The notes beneath the pieces were generated by a model. That model was not told the origin of the DNA, did no database searches, and was given only the letters and a program-made list of their open reading frames with translations. Shown here piece by piece: positions 1 through 5,328 of a stretch of 5,328 nucleotides of DNA. A program made the position numbers and the translations under genes. This stretch comes from Kiritimatiellia bacterium (GTDB lineage: Bacteria > Verrucomicrobiota > Kiritimatiellia > RFP12 > UBA1067), in contig JAKSOX010000146.1 in NCBI GenBank assembly GCA_024405335.1, forward strand, positions 1 through 5,328, in the 5' to 3' direction. Position 1 is the stretch's first letter, and every line of letters starts with the position of its first letter.

Positions 1-608
1 TCGTAGCCGCCGTCCCACACGTGGCACGTGTCGAGGCACACGCCCACGGGCAGTTCGTCGGCCGGGATTCCGAGTTCCTTCGCGGTGGCGTCGACGATGG
101 CGCGGAGTTCGCCGAAGTCGCGCCCCACCTCGCTGCCCTTGCCGGCCATCGTCTCCAAGAGCACAGTGGTGGCGAAAAAGCCGCCCGTCTTTTCTCGGCG
201 CTTCGCGAAGATGCGCGCAAGCATGGACGAAATGAGCGCCACGCCGGCTTCGCCGCCCTGGCCCACGTGGGAACCGGGATGGAAATTGTAAAGCGCTCCT
301 GGCGTCAGTTCGAGGCGCTCCAAATCGTCCGCCATCGTCCGCTCGGCGAATTCGCGCACGCGCGCTTCCGCGCCCGCCGCGTTCATGGTGTACGGCGCGT
401 GCGCGAGAATCGGCCCGATCCCGTGCTCGGCGGCGTACGCCATGAACGCGCTCGCGTCCGCGGGATCGACGCTCCTCGCCGCGCCGCCGCGCGGATTGCG
501 GGTGAAGAACTGGAACACGTTCGCGCCGATCGACACGGCGGTCTGACCCATCGCGAGATATCCGCCCGCGCTCGACAGGTGGCAGCCGATTTTGAGATCG
601 CAGGACAT
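1..608 (-). CDS. nfo: Endonuclease IV (AP endonuclease), 3' end outside window
   Basis: Endonuclease IV is a metal-dependent TIM-barrel nuclease that cuts DNA 5' of abasic sites in base-excision repair. The frame is open from the ATG at 608-606 to the left edge, giving 202 complete codons; the family is usually about 280 residues, so roughly 80 are missing. Matches in order are IGCHLSSAGGY (7-17), NVFQFFTRNPRG (30-41), LAHAPYTMN (68-76), YNFHPGSHVGQG (107-118), LLETMAGKGSEVGRDF (150-165) and GVCLDTCHVWDGGY (189-202). Five of the nine metal ligands of E. coli Nfo (H69, H109, E145, D179, H182) correspond to H70, H110, E152, D193 and H196. The other four should lie beyond the edge. The start codon overlaps the gatB stop by one base (TGATG) and lacks a strong Shine-Dalgarno, which suggests translational coupling to gatB. 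MSCDLKIGCHLSS fits the family's N-terminus, so the start is credible. Confidence 0.96.
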   Translation of the reverse strand, partial: MSCDLKIGCHLSSAGGYLAMGQTAVSIGANVFQFFTRNPRGGAARSVDPADASAFMAYAAEHGIGPILAHAPYTMNAAGAEARVREFAERTMADDLERLELTPGALYNFHPGSHVGQGGEAGVALISSMLARIFAKRREKTGGFFATTVLLETMAGKGSEVGRDFGELRAIVDATAKELGIPADELPVGVCLDTCHVWDGGY

Positions 609-2044
609 CACAGCGCCGCCAGTTTCTTGGCCACCAGGGGCGCGACGATCTTCGGATCCGCCTTGCCCTTGGAAAGTTTCATGACCTGCCCCACGAAAAA
701 TCCGGCCGCGGCCTTCTTGCCGGCCTTGAAATCGGCCACGGGACCGGGATTCGCCGCGATTGCCTGGTCTACGAACGCCTCGAGCGCACCCGCGTCGGAC
801 ACGGCGCCGAGTCCGCGCTCCTTCACGATCGCCGCCGGATCGCCGCCTCTTTCGAAAAGCTCCGGCAGCAGTTCCTTGAGCGTGGGGCCGTTGATTGCGC
901 CCTTCGCGGAAAGCGAAACGAGCCCGTTGAGCGCGACTGGCGTGAGCGCGCACTCGCCGATCGCCTTGCCGCTCGCATTCATGAGCGCCATCACGTCGCC
1001 CATGAACAGATTGCACAAAAGCTTCGCCGTCTTTTTGTCCAGGCCTTTCGCCGCCGCCTCGAAGAAATCGGCGTTGGCCTTTTCCTGCGACAGCACGCCG
1101 GCGTCGTATTCGGCGATGCCGTATTCTTCCACCATGCGAGCGCGGCGCGCTTCGGGCTGTTCGGGCAGAAGCGCCTTCCATTCGGCGATCTGCTCTTCGG
1201 AAAGCGCCACGGGCACGAGATCGGGCTCGGGGAAATAGCGGTAGTCGTGCGCGTTCTCCTTGGAACGCATCGGCGCCGTCTCCATTGACTCGCCGTCCCA
1301 CCGGCGCGTTTCCTGCACGATCGGAATCGAATGCGCCATGCATTCGCGTTGGCGGCGCGCTTCGTGCACGAGCGCGGCGTGGATGCCCTTGAAGGTGTTC
1401 ATGTTCTTGATTTCCACCTTCGTGCCCAACTTCGTTTCGCCCGCTGGACGGATCGAAATGTTCACGTCGGAACGCATGTTGCCCTCTTCGAGGTTGCATT
1501 CCGAAACGCCTGCGTACACGAGCATTTCCTTGAGCGCCGTGAGGTACGCGATCGCCTCGTCCGCGCTCGAGATGTCCGGTTCGGAAACGATTTCCATCAG
1601 CGGCGTGCCCCCGCGGTTGAAGTCCACGCCGGACGTCGTAGCGTAGTGGTTGATCTTCGCCGCGTCTTCCTCGAGGTGGATGTGGTTGATGCGGATGCGC
1701 TTCCGCGAGCCGTCCGAGCGCGTTATCGTGATGCCGCCGCCGATGCACAGCGGATTGCCGTTTTCCGAAATCTGGTAGTCCTTGGCCATGTCCGGATAGA
1801 AGTAGTTCTTCCGGTCGAAGGTGGCGTGCCGATTCACTTCGCAGCCGAGCATGAGCCCGCTCATCACGGTGAGCTTCACCGCCTCCTTGTTCATCACGGG
1901 CAGCGCGCCGGGGTAGCCCAGGCACACGGGACACACGTTGACGTTCGGTTCGCAGCCCGTCTTCAACAGGCAGGAGCAGAACATTTTCGTTTTCGTTTTG
2001 AGCTGGACGTGCGTTTCCAGTCCGATGGTGTTTTCGAATTCCAT
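608..2044 (-). CDS. gatB: GatB, kinase/transamidase subunit of the Asp/Glu-tRNA(Asn/Gln) amidotransferase
   Basis: GatB binds the misacylated tRNA, activates its side-chain carboxylate with ATP and amidates it with ammonia delivered from GatA. The 478-residue protein is full length (family about 475-480). The cradle domain holds FENTIGLETHVQL (3-15), a CxC/CPxC metal motif (C23, C25, C38, C41), PGALPVMN (45-52), RKNYFYPDMAKDYQIS (78-93), HLEEDAAK (123-130), GTPLMEIVSEPD (146-157) and a YRYFPEPDL block (268-276). Positions H12, E125 and E151 match conserved metal/ATP-site residues of S. aureus GatB. The helical and tail (YqeY-like) domains occupy roughly 295-478 and end with VADFKAGKK, VGQVMKLSKGKADPKIV and a short helix, the tRNA-D-loop-sensing part. 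It lies 21 bases after the secretin stop, with only a weak GGAA 6 bases before the ATG. Its TGA shares one base with the nfo ATG. An additional Cys (C31) lies in the metal-motif loop. Confidence 0.98.
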   Translation of the reverse strand: MEFENTIGLETHVQLKTKTKMFCSCLLKTGCEPNVNVCPVCLGYPGALPVMNKEAVKLTVMSGLMLGCEVNRHATFDRKNYFYPDMAKDYQISENGNPLCIGGGITITRSDGSRKRIRINHIHLEEDAAKINHYATTSGVDFNRGGTPLMEIVSEPDISSADEAIAYLTALKEMLVYAGVSECNLEEGNMRSDVNISIRPAGETKLGTKVEIKNMNTFKGIHAALVHEARRQRECMAHSIPIVQETRRWDGESMETAPMRSKENAHDYRYFPEPDLVPVALSEEQIAEWKALLPEQPEARRARMVEEYGIAEYDAGVLSQEKANADFFEAAAKGLDKKTAKLLCNLFMGDVMALMNASGKAIGECALTPVALNGLVSLSAKGAINGPTLKELLPELFERGGDPAAIVKERGLGAVSDAGALEAFVDQAIAANPGPVADFKAGKKAAAGFFVGQVMKLSKGKADPKIVAPLVAKKLAAL

Positions 2045-2050
2045 AAGTCG

Positions 2051-2054
2051 TTCC
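2051..2054 (-). promoter_or_regulatory. Weak ribosome binding site of gatB
   Basis: GGAA lies 6 bases before the gatB ATG in the 21-base gap after the secretin stop. It is only four bases of purine match. The surrounding CGGAACGACTT resembles the GGGGAAACGAC leader of gatA and is much weaker than the secretin site. Confidence 0.35.
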
Positions 2055-2065
2055 GTGTCGTTGGA

Positions 2066-3628
2066 TCAATGCGCAATTTCGTTCCCGTCCGGATTTTTCC
2101 CCGCCGGTTCGCGCGGTCCCGTCGCGTCGCCCGCGCCGCGGACGTCGAGTTCGTCGATGGACACCCCTTCCGGGGACTTCTTGGTGAACGGAATCGGGAA
2201 ACGCTTGAGCAGACCCTCTTCCGTGCGCTTGAGCCGACGCGGATCACGCGCCTGCTCCTCGAGCGAACGCAAGTCGAGCGAATCCATGCCTTCCGGACGC
2301 ACCCGACGGCGTTCGCCCGGCTCGCGCCGGACGCCGTCCGTGTACTGCCGCCCAAGCACGGCGTTGAGCGGCAACCCCTCGTCCCGCCTGACCGCGCGTG
2401 GATCCACGAGCCCCACGGTCACGAACACGATTATTTCCCGCTGCGTCTTCACGCGTTCCTTGCCGCCGAAAAGGCGCGGCCCGATCCACCACCAGTCGCG
2501 CAACCACGGAATGCCAGTGTCGATCTGCTCTTCCACGGTCCGGGAAAGCCCGCCGATCACGGCCGTCTGTTCGCTCGCCATGTTGAATTCGGTGAGCAGG
2601 CGCTGCACGTTGATGACTGGGTATTTGCTGGACATCGTCGTGCTGTCGGCCGACTGCACGAACCCGCTGCCCTCGATTTCCGTGTTGAGCGAACTGATCG
2701 TGGGGACGATCTGCACGTTGATGAGGCCGTTCGTGCCCACCCGCGGCGTCACGTCGAGCGAAATGCCCCAGCTGAAGTACGCTTCCTTGGCGAACATCAA
2801 CGGATCCCGGCCGGGGATCTCGGCCATTTTCATGTCGAGGTCGATGGACTGCGTGGAATCGTTGATCGTGCGCTTCACGGCCACCGTAACGTTCGGATAC
2901 TTTGTCGTCATGTCCACGGTGGCCTTCTTTCCGGAGGACACGATGATCTTCGGATTCGAGAACGTGCGCGCGTCCGTGCTTCCCTCGAGGGCCTTCAGGA
3001 TCACGTAGAGTTCGCTCATGCCGATCGTCGCGTTCACGTGCGAAAGGTTCGCAGAATTCAGCCCGCCGTTTTCGTTCGCGGCGTTGATAGTGTATCCTCC
3101 CGTCAAACTGTCGTAGGTCGAAACGCCCTCCATCTTGCGCTCGTTGTAGCCGGCGTTGATGGCGATCGACCCCTTCATGCCGTTGAGCATCGACCAGTCG
3201 ATGCCGAGCCGGTGGAACGCCTGGTTGGAAAGCTCCACGAACCGCGCCTCGACGTAGACCTGCGGCGGCTCCACGTCCACGTCCCGCACAATGGCCTCGC
3301 AGGCGTTCATCACGGCGCGCGGAGCCGTCACCATCAGCGCGTTCGCCTCGGGAAACGACTGCGCCACTTTCGCGATTTTCCAAAGCGACCCGAAATCCCC
3401 CGTCCACATGTTGTTGAACCGCGTCTCGAGGTCTGCCGCGCTTGCGTGGTGCAGTTTGAACGTGCGCGTCACGAGGTTCGTCGTCGCCGCGACCGCCGGG
3501 TCGTCCACGGTGCGCGTCACCACGTTCGTCCGCGTCACGGTCACCGTGTTCGTCACCTCCACGGGCTTGAGCACGTTGAGCACGTTCGTGGCGACGAAAG
3601 CGCTTGCAAAAAAAACGGCCGCCGTCAT
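2066..3628 (-). CDS. Secretin-family outer-membrane channel protein (GspD/PilQ superfamily)
   Basis: Secretins form large multimeric gated rings in the outer membrane for type II/III secretion, type IV pili or phage release. This 520-residue protein has a hydrophobic N-terminus (residues 3-20), a Val/Thr-rich linker (about 22-57), and a short N-domain (about 55-118) resembling the secretin N1/NolW fold (TFKLHHASAADLETRF; ANALMVTAP; IVRDVDVEPPQVYVEARF). The secretin core follows (about 122-410). Core hallmarks are VEARFVELSNQAFHRLGIDW, LKALEGSTDARTFSNPKIIV, GISLDVTPRVGTNGLINVQI, TAVIGGLSR and the terminal strand REIIVFVTVGLVDP. A charged tail of about 110 residues follows. There is no N0 domain, no basic n-region in the apparent signal, and no lipobox. 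The ATG overlaps the gatA stop and has a strong Shine-Dalgarno 7 bases upstream, so the start is well supported. No pilus or secretion partner is in view, so I cannot say which machine it serves. Family confidence is high; system assignment is open. Confidence 0.9.
   Translation of the reverse strand: MTAAVFFASAFVATNVLNVLKPVEVTNTVTVTRTNVVTRTVDDPAVAATTNLVTRTFKLHHASAADLETRFNNMWTGDFGSLWKIAKVAQSFPEANALMVTAPRAVMNACEAIVRDVDVEPPQVYVEARFVELSNQAFHRLGIDWSMLNGMKGSIAINAGYNERKMEGVSTYDSLTGGYTINAANENGGLNSANLSHVNATIGMSELYVILKALEGSTDARTFSNPKIIVSSGKKATVDMTTKYPNVTVAVKRTINDSTQSIDLDMKMAEIPGRDPLMFAKEAYFSWGISLDVTPRVGTNGLINVQIVPTISSLNTEIEGSGFVQSADSTTMSSKYPVINVQRLLTEFNMASEQTAVIGGLSRTVEEQIDTGIPWLRDWWWIGPRLFGGKERVKTQREIIVFVTVGLVDPRAVRRDEGLPLNAVLGRQYTDGVRREPGERRRVRPEGMDSLDLRSLEEQARDPRRLKRTEEGLLKRFPIPFTKKSPEGVSIDELDVRGAGDATGPREPAGKNPDGNEIAH
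3462..3530. repeat. Imperfect 21-base direct repeat inside the secretin gene
   Basis: Two 21-base copies, at 3462-3482 and 3510-3530, agree at 19 positions, starting GTGCGCGTCAC and ending GTTCGTC on the plus strand. They encode repeated Thr-Asn-Val/Leu-Val-Thr-Arg-Thr units in the linker after the membrane segment. Related Val/Thr units continue toward 3565. The repeat is most simply explained as low-complexity coding sequence that has grown by internal duplication. Confidence 0.6.
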
Positions 3629-5031
3629 CCCCGCGCCTCCTCGAACGCCCGGCCGATTTTGATCAGCTTGTCCTCGCGGAACGCGTCGCAGATGAACTGC
3701 ACGCCCACGGGAAGCCCGGCCGCCGTCTGGCCGGCAGGCACGCTCATCGAGCAGTTGCCCGCGAGCGAGCCGGGAATCGTGAAGAGGTCGTTCAAATACA
3801 TCGTGAGCGGATCCTGCACCTCGCCCAGCTTGAACGCCGGCGTCGGCGCCACCGGCGTCAACAGCGCGTCAACCTTGCCGAACACCGCCTCGAAGTCGCG
3901 GCGGATCAGCGTGCGGACCTTCGACGCGCGGCCGTAGTACGCGTCGTAGTAGCCGCTCGAAAGCACGTAGGTGCCCATGATGATGCGGCGCTTCACCTCC
4001 GGCCCGAAACCTTCGGCGCGGCTGCGCGCGTAAAGGTTGAACACGTCGTCGGACCGCGCGGACCGGTGCCCGTAGCGGACGCCGTCGAAACGCGCGAGGT
4101 TCGCGCTCGCCTCCGCCGGCGCCACGATGTAGTACACCGCCATCGCGTATTCCGTGTGCGGCAGCGACACCTCCACCATTTCGGCGCCCGCGGCGGCGCA
4201 CGCCGCGATCGCCTCGTCCGTTACGCGCTTCACTTCGGAATCCACGCCGGCGACGGCGTAATACTCTTTCGGCAAACCGATTTTGACGCCCTTGAGCGAC
4301 GCCGCGCGCACCGCCTCGGAATAGTCCGGCACGGGTTCCTTCGGCGTGGTGCCGTCCATCTCGTCGTGGCCGGCGAGCGCCTGCAGGAGGACGGCCGCGT
4401 CTTCGACCGACTTCGTCATCGGCCCCACCTGGTCGAGCGAACTCGCGAACGCGGTGACGCCGTAGCGGCTCACGCGGCCGTAGCTGGGCTTGAGGCCCAC
4501 GATGCCGCAGAAGCTCGCCGGCTGGCGGATGGAACCGCCCGTGTCCGTGCCCAGCGCGGCGATCGCCATGTCCGCCGCCACCGCCGCCGCGCTGCCGCCC
4601 GAACTGCCGCCGGGCACGCGCGACGGATCGCGCGGATTGCGCGTGACGCCGAGCGCGGAGTTCTCGGTGGAGGACCCCATCGCGAACTCGTCCATGTTCA
4701 CGCGGCCCGCGCAGATGAACCCGTTCTTCTTGAGGTTCGCCACCACCGTCGCGTCGTACGGGCTCACGTAGCCCCGCAGAATCTTGCTCGCGCAGGTGCA
4801 GGGCTGCCCTTTGACGTTGATCAGGTCCTTGATCGCGACCGGCACCGCCTTCGGATTCGCCCGCGCCGCGGCCAGAGCGCCTTCGGCGTCGAACGTGAGG
4901 TACGCGCCGATCTCGCCGTTCTTTTCCGCATGGCGCGCGATCAGCGCCTTGACGAGGTCCTCGCTCGAAAATTCGCCCTTTTCCAGTCCCGCGCGCGCGG
5001 CGCAAACGCCCAACTCGTAAAGTTCAGACAT
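3625..5031 (-). CDS. gatA: GatA, glutaminase subunit of the Asp/Glu-tRNA(Asn/Gln) amidotransferase
   Basis: GatA hydrolyses glutamine and passes the ammonia through a channel to GatB, where misacylated Glu-tRNA(Gln) or Asp-tRNA(Asn) is amidated. The 468-residue product is a full-length amidase-signature protein. The catalytic Lys is K68 (PVAIKD), the cis-Ser is S143 (VPGGSSGGSAAAVAA) and the nucleophile is S167 (GTDTGGSIRQPA). Their spacing of 75 and 24 residues equals that of the Staphylococcus aureus triad K79/S154/S178. The GatA-type block NMDEFAMGSSTENSALG (112-128) separates it from generic amidases, and flanking gatC and gatB agree. The ATG at 5031 is preceded by a weak GGGGA; the next residues, MSELYELGV, fit a GatA N-terminus. 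The region between Tyr44 and Lys68 is about ten residues shorter than in well-known homologues. The last codons carry the Shine-Dalgarno of the next gene, and the stop overlaps that gene's start as ATGA. Confidence 0.98.
   Translation of the reverse strand: MSELYELGVCAARAGLEKGEFSSEDLVKALIARHAEKNGEIGAYLTFDAEGALAAARANPKAVPVAIKDLINVKGQPCTCASKILRGYVSPYDATVVANLKKNGFICAGRVNMDEFAMGSSTENSALGVTRNPRDPSRVPGGSSGGSAAAVAADMAIAALGTDTGGSIRQPASFCGIVGLKPSYGRVSRYGVTAFASSLDQVGPMTKSVEDAAVLLQALAGHDEMDGTTPKEPVPDYSEAVRAASLKGVKIGLPKEYYAVAGVDSEVKRVTDEAIAACAAAGAEMVEVSLPHTEYAMAVYYIVAPAEASANLARFDGVRYGHRSARSDDVFNLYARSRAEGFGPEVKRRIIMGTYVLSSGYYDAYYGRASKVRTLIRRDFEAVFGKVDALLTPVAPTPAFKLGEVQDPLTMYLNDLFTIPGSLAGNCSMSVPAGQTAAGLPVGVQFICDAFREDKLIKIGRAFEEARG
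3636..3642 (-). promoter_or_regulatory. Strong ribosome binding site of the secretin gene
   Basis: GAGGAGG lies inside the last codons of gatA and ends 7 bases before the ATG at 3628. It is the best Shine-Dalgarno match at any start visible in the window and fixes the secretin start within the ATGA overlap. Confidence 0.85.
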
Positions 5032-5035
5032 GTCG

Positions 5036-5042
5036 TTTCCCC
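5036..5042 (-). promoter_or_regulatory. Weak ribosome binding site of gatA
   Basis: GGGGAAA sits in the 24-base gap after gatC, ending 4 bases before the gatA ATG (GGGGA ends 6 bases before it). It is purine-rich but lacks an AGGAGG core, so it is a weak match; initiation may rely partly on ribosomes finishing gatC. Confidence 0.45.
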
Positions 5043-5055
5043 AAATCGACGGCGC

Positions 5056-5328
5056 TCAGCTTTCGGCGCCTTCCACGATCTTCGGCAGCATGAATTCGTC
5101 GCCCGTGCGGGCGGGCGCGTTGGCGAGCGCCGCCTCGCGGTCCATCGAAGGACGCACCTCGTCCTCGCGGAACGCGTTCACGATTTCCCGGCCGTGCATC
5201 GTGGGCGGCACGTCCGCCACGTCCACTTCCGAAATCTTCTCCACGTAATGCACGATGTTCTCGAGTTGGCCCTGGAAAAGTTTCTTCTCTTCTTCGGTCA
5301 ATTCGAGGCGCGCCAATTCGGCCACGTA
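5056..5328 (-). CDS. gatC: GatC, subunit C of the Asp/Glu-tRNA amidotransferase (5' end outside window)
   Basis: GatC is the small subunit that wraps around and stabilises the GatA-GatB interface in the cytoplasmic GatCAB enzyme. The visible 90 residues begin YVAELARLELTEEE, which matches the family's N-terminal helix (consensus roughly hVAkLArLeLteeE). They continue through a helix with QLENIVHYVEKISEVD and the conserved loop LREDEVRPS-like segment, here FREDEVRPSMDREAALANAP. The protein ends with EFMLPKIVEGAES, matching the usual FxVPkii end. A GTG codon at 5325-5323 could be read as a start, but it falls inside the conserved VAELARLEL helix, so I treat it as an internal Val. The true start should lie about 6-10 codons beyond the right edge, since GatC is usually 95-100 residues. 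The gene ends in TGA, 24 bases before gatA. The assignment is secure; only the start is missing. Confidence 0.96.
   Translation of the reverse strand, partial: YVAELARLELTEEEKKLFQGQLENIVHYVEKISEVDVADVPPTMHGREIVNAFREDEVRPSMDREAALANAPARTGDEFMLPKIVEGAES

Noticed and set aside
21..1238. Plus-strand open frame of 405 codons opposite nfo and the end of gatB
   Set aside because: It is antisense to two clear genes with family-level matches, and its Ala/Arg/His/Ser-rich translation resembles no known protein. It is a mirror of the real coding strand.
2244..3407. Minus-strand frame of 387 codons overlapping the secretin, and similar Arg-rich frames at 1963-2355 and 3869-5005
   Set aside because: These are out-of-frame readings of the secretin and gatA genes. 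Their Arg/Gly-rich composition is typical of a shifted frame in GC-rich DNA.
3536..3548. Short inverted repeat CACGGTCACCGTG as a possible operator or hairpin
   Set aside because: Its arms are 6 bases with a 1-base centre inside the Thr/Val repeat codons of the secretin. It is too short for a stable hairpin, has no regulatory context, and is explained by the alternating Val-Thr codons.
3603..3616. A-rich run near the secretin start (plus strand GCAAAAAAAACG) as a possible slippage site or terminator tract
   Set aside because: It encodes Val-Phe-Phe-Ala in the hydrophobic N-terminus. No stable stem precedes it on the coding strand, and the reading frame continues intact through the run.
1331..3937. 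Plus-strand open frame of 868 codons antisense to gatB, the secretin and part of gatA
   Set aside because: It crosses three well-supported minus-strand genes and its translation is rich in Arg, His and Val with no recognisable domain. Codon bias in GC-rich genes makes stop codons rare on the opposite strand, which explains the long frame.
5323..5325. GTG as the start codon of gatC
   Set aside because: The codon lies inside the conserved VAELARLEL helix and the frame stays open to the window edge (preceding codon Tyr), so the start is most likely outside the window.

Overview
The window is a densely packed, GC-rich bacterial segment in which every supportable gene lies on the minus strand, so transcription runs from the right edge to the left. 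The order is gatC (5' end outside the window), gatA, a secretin-family outer-membrane channel gene, gatB, and nfo (3' end outside the window). The gaps are 24 and 21 bases and the other two junctions are overlaps of 4 bases and 1 base. No stretch longer than about 25 bases is non-coding. I see no promoter, terminator, RNA gene, mobile element or CRISPR array, so this looks like the interior of one transcription unit.

Region by region: 5056-5328 encodes most of GatC. 3625-5031 encodes GatA, the glutaminase subunit, with a complete Lys-Ser-Ser triad. 2066-3628 encodes a 520-residue secretin with a short N-terminal region and a charged C-terminal tail. 608-2044 encodes GatB, the kinase/transamidase subunit. 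1-608 encodes the first 202 residues of endonuclease IV, an AP endonuclease; this gene runs off the left edge.

GatC, GatA and GatB together form the GatCAB amidotransferase, which converts Glu-tRNA(Gln) and/or Asp-tRNA(Asn) to the correctly amidated species. Its presence suggests that the organism makes at least one of these aminoacyl-tRNAs indirectly. The secretin belongs to an unrelated system (type II secretion, type IV pili or similar) and implies a two-membrane cell envelope. The notable feature is its position inside the gat operon, tightly coupled to gatA.

Taxonomy cannot be fixed from this sequence. The secretin indicates a diderm, and the GC-rich composition and protein style would fit a member of the Planctomycetes-Verrucomicrobia-Chlamydiae group such as Kiritimatiellota or a relative. 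That placement is a low-confidence impression, not a demonstrated result.
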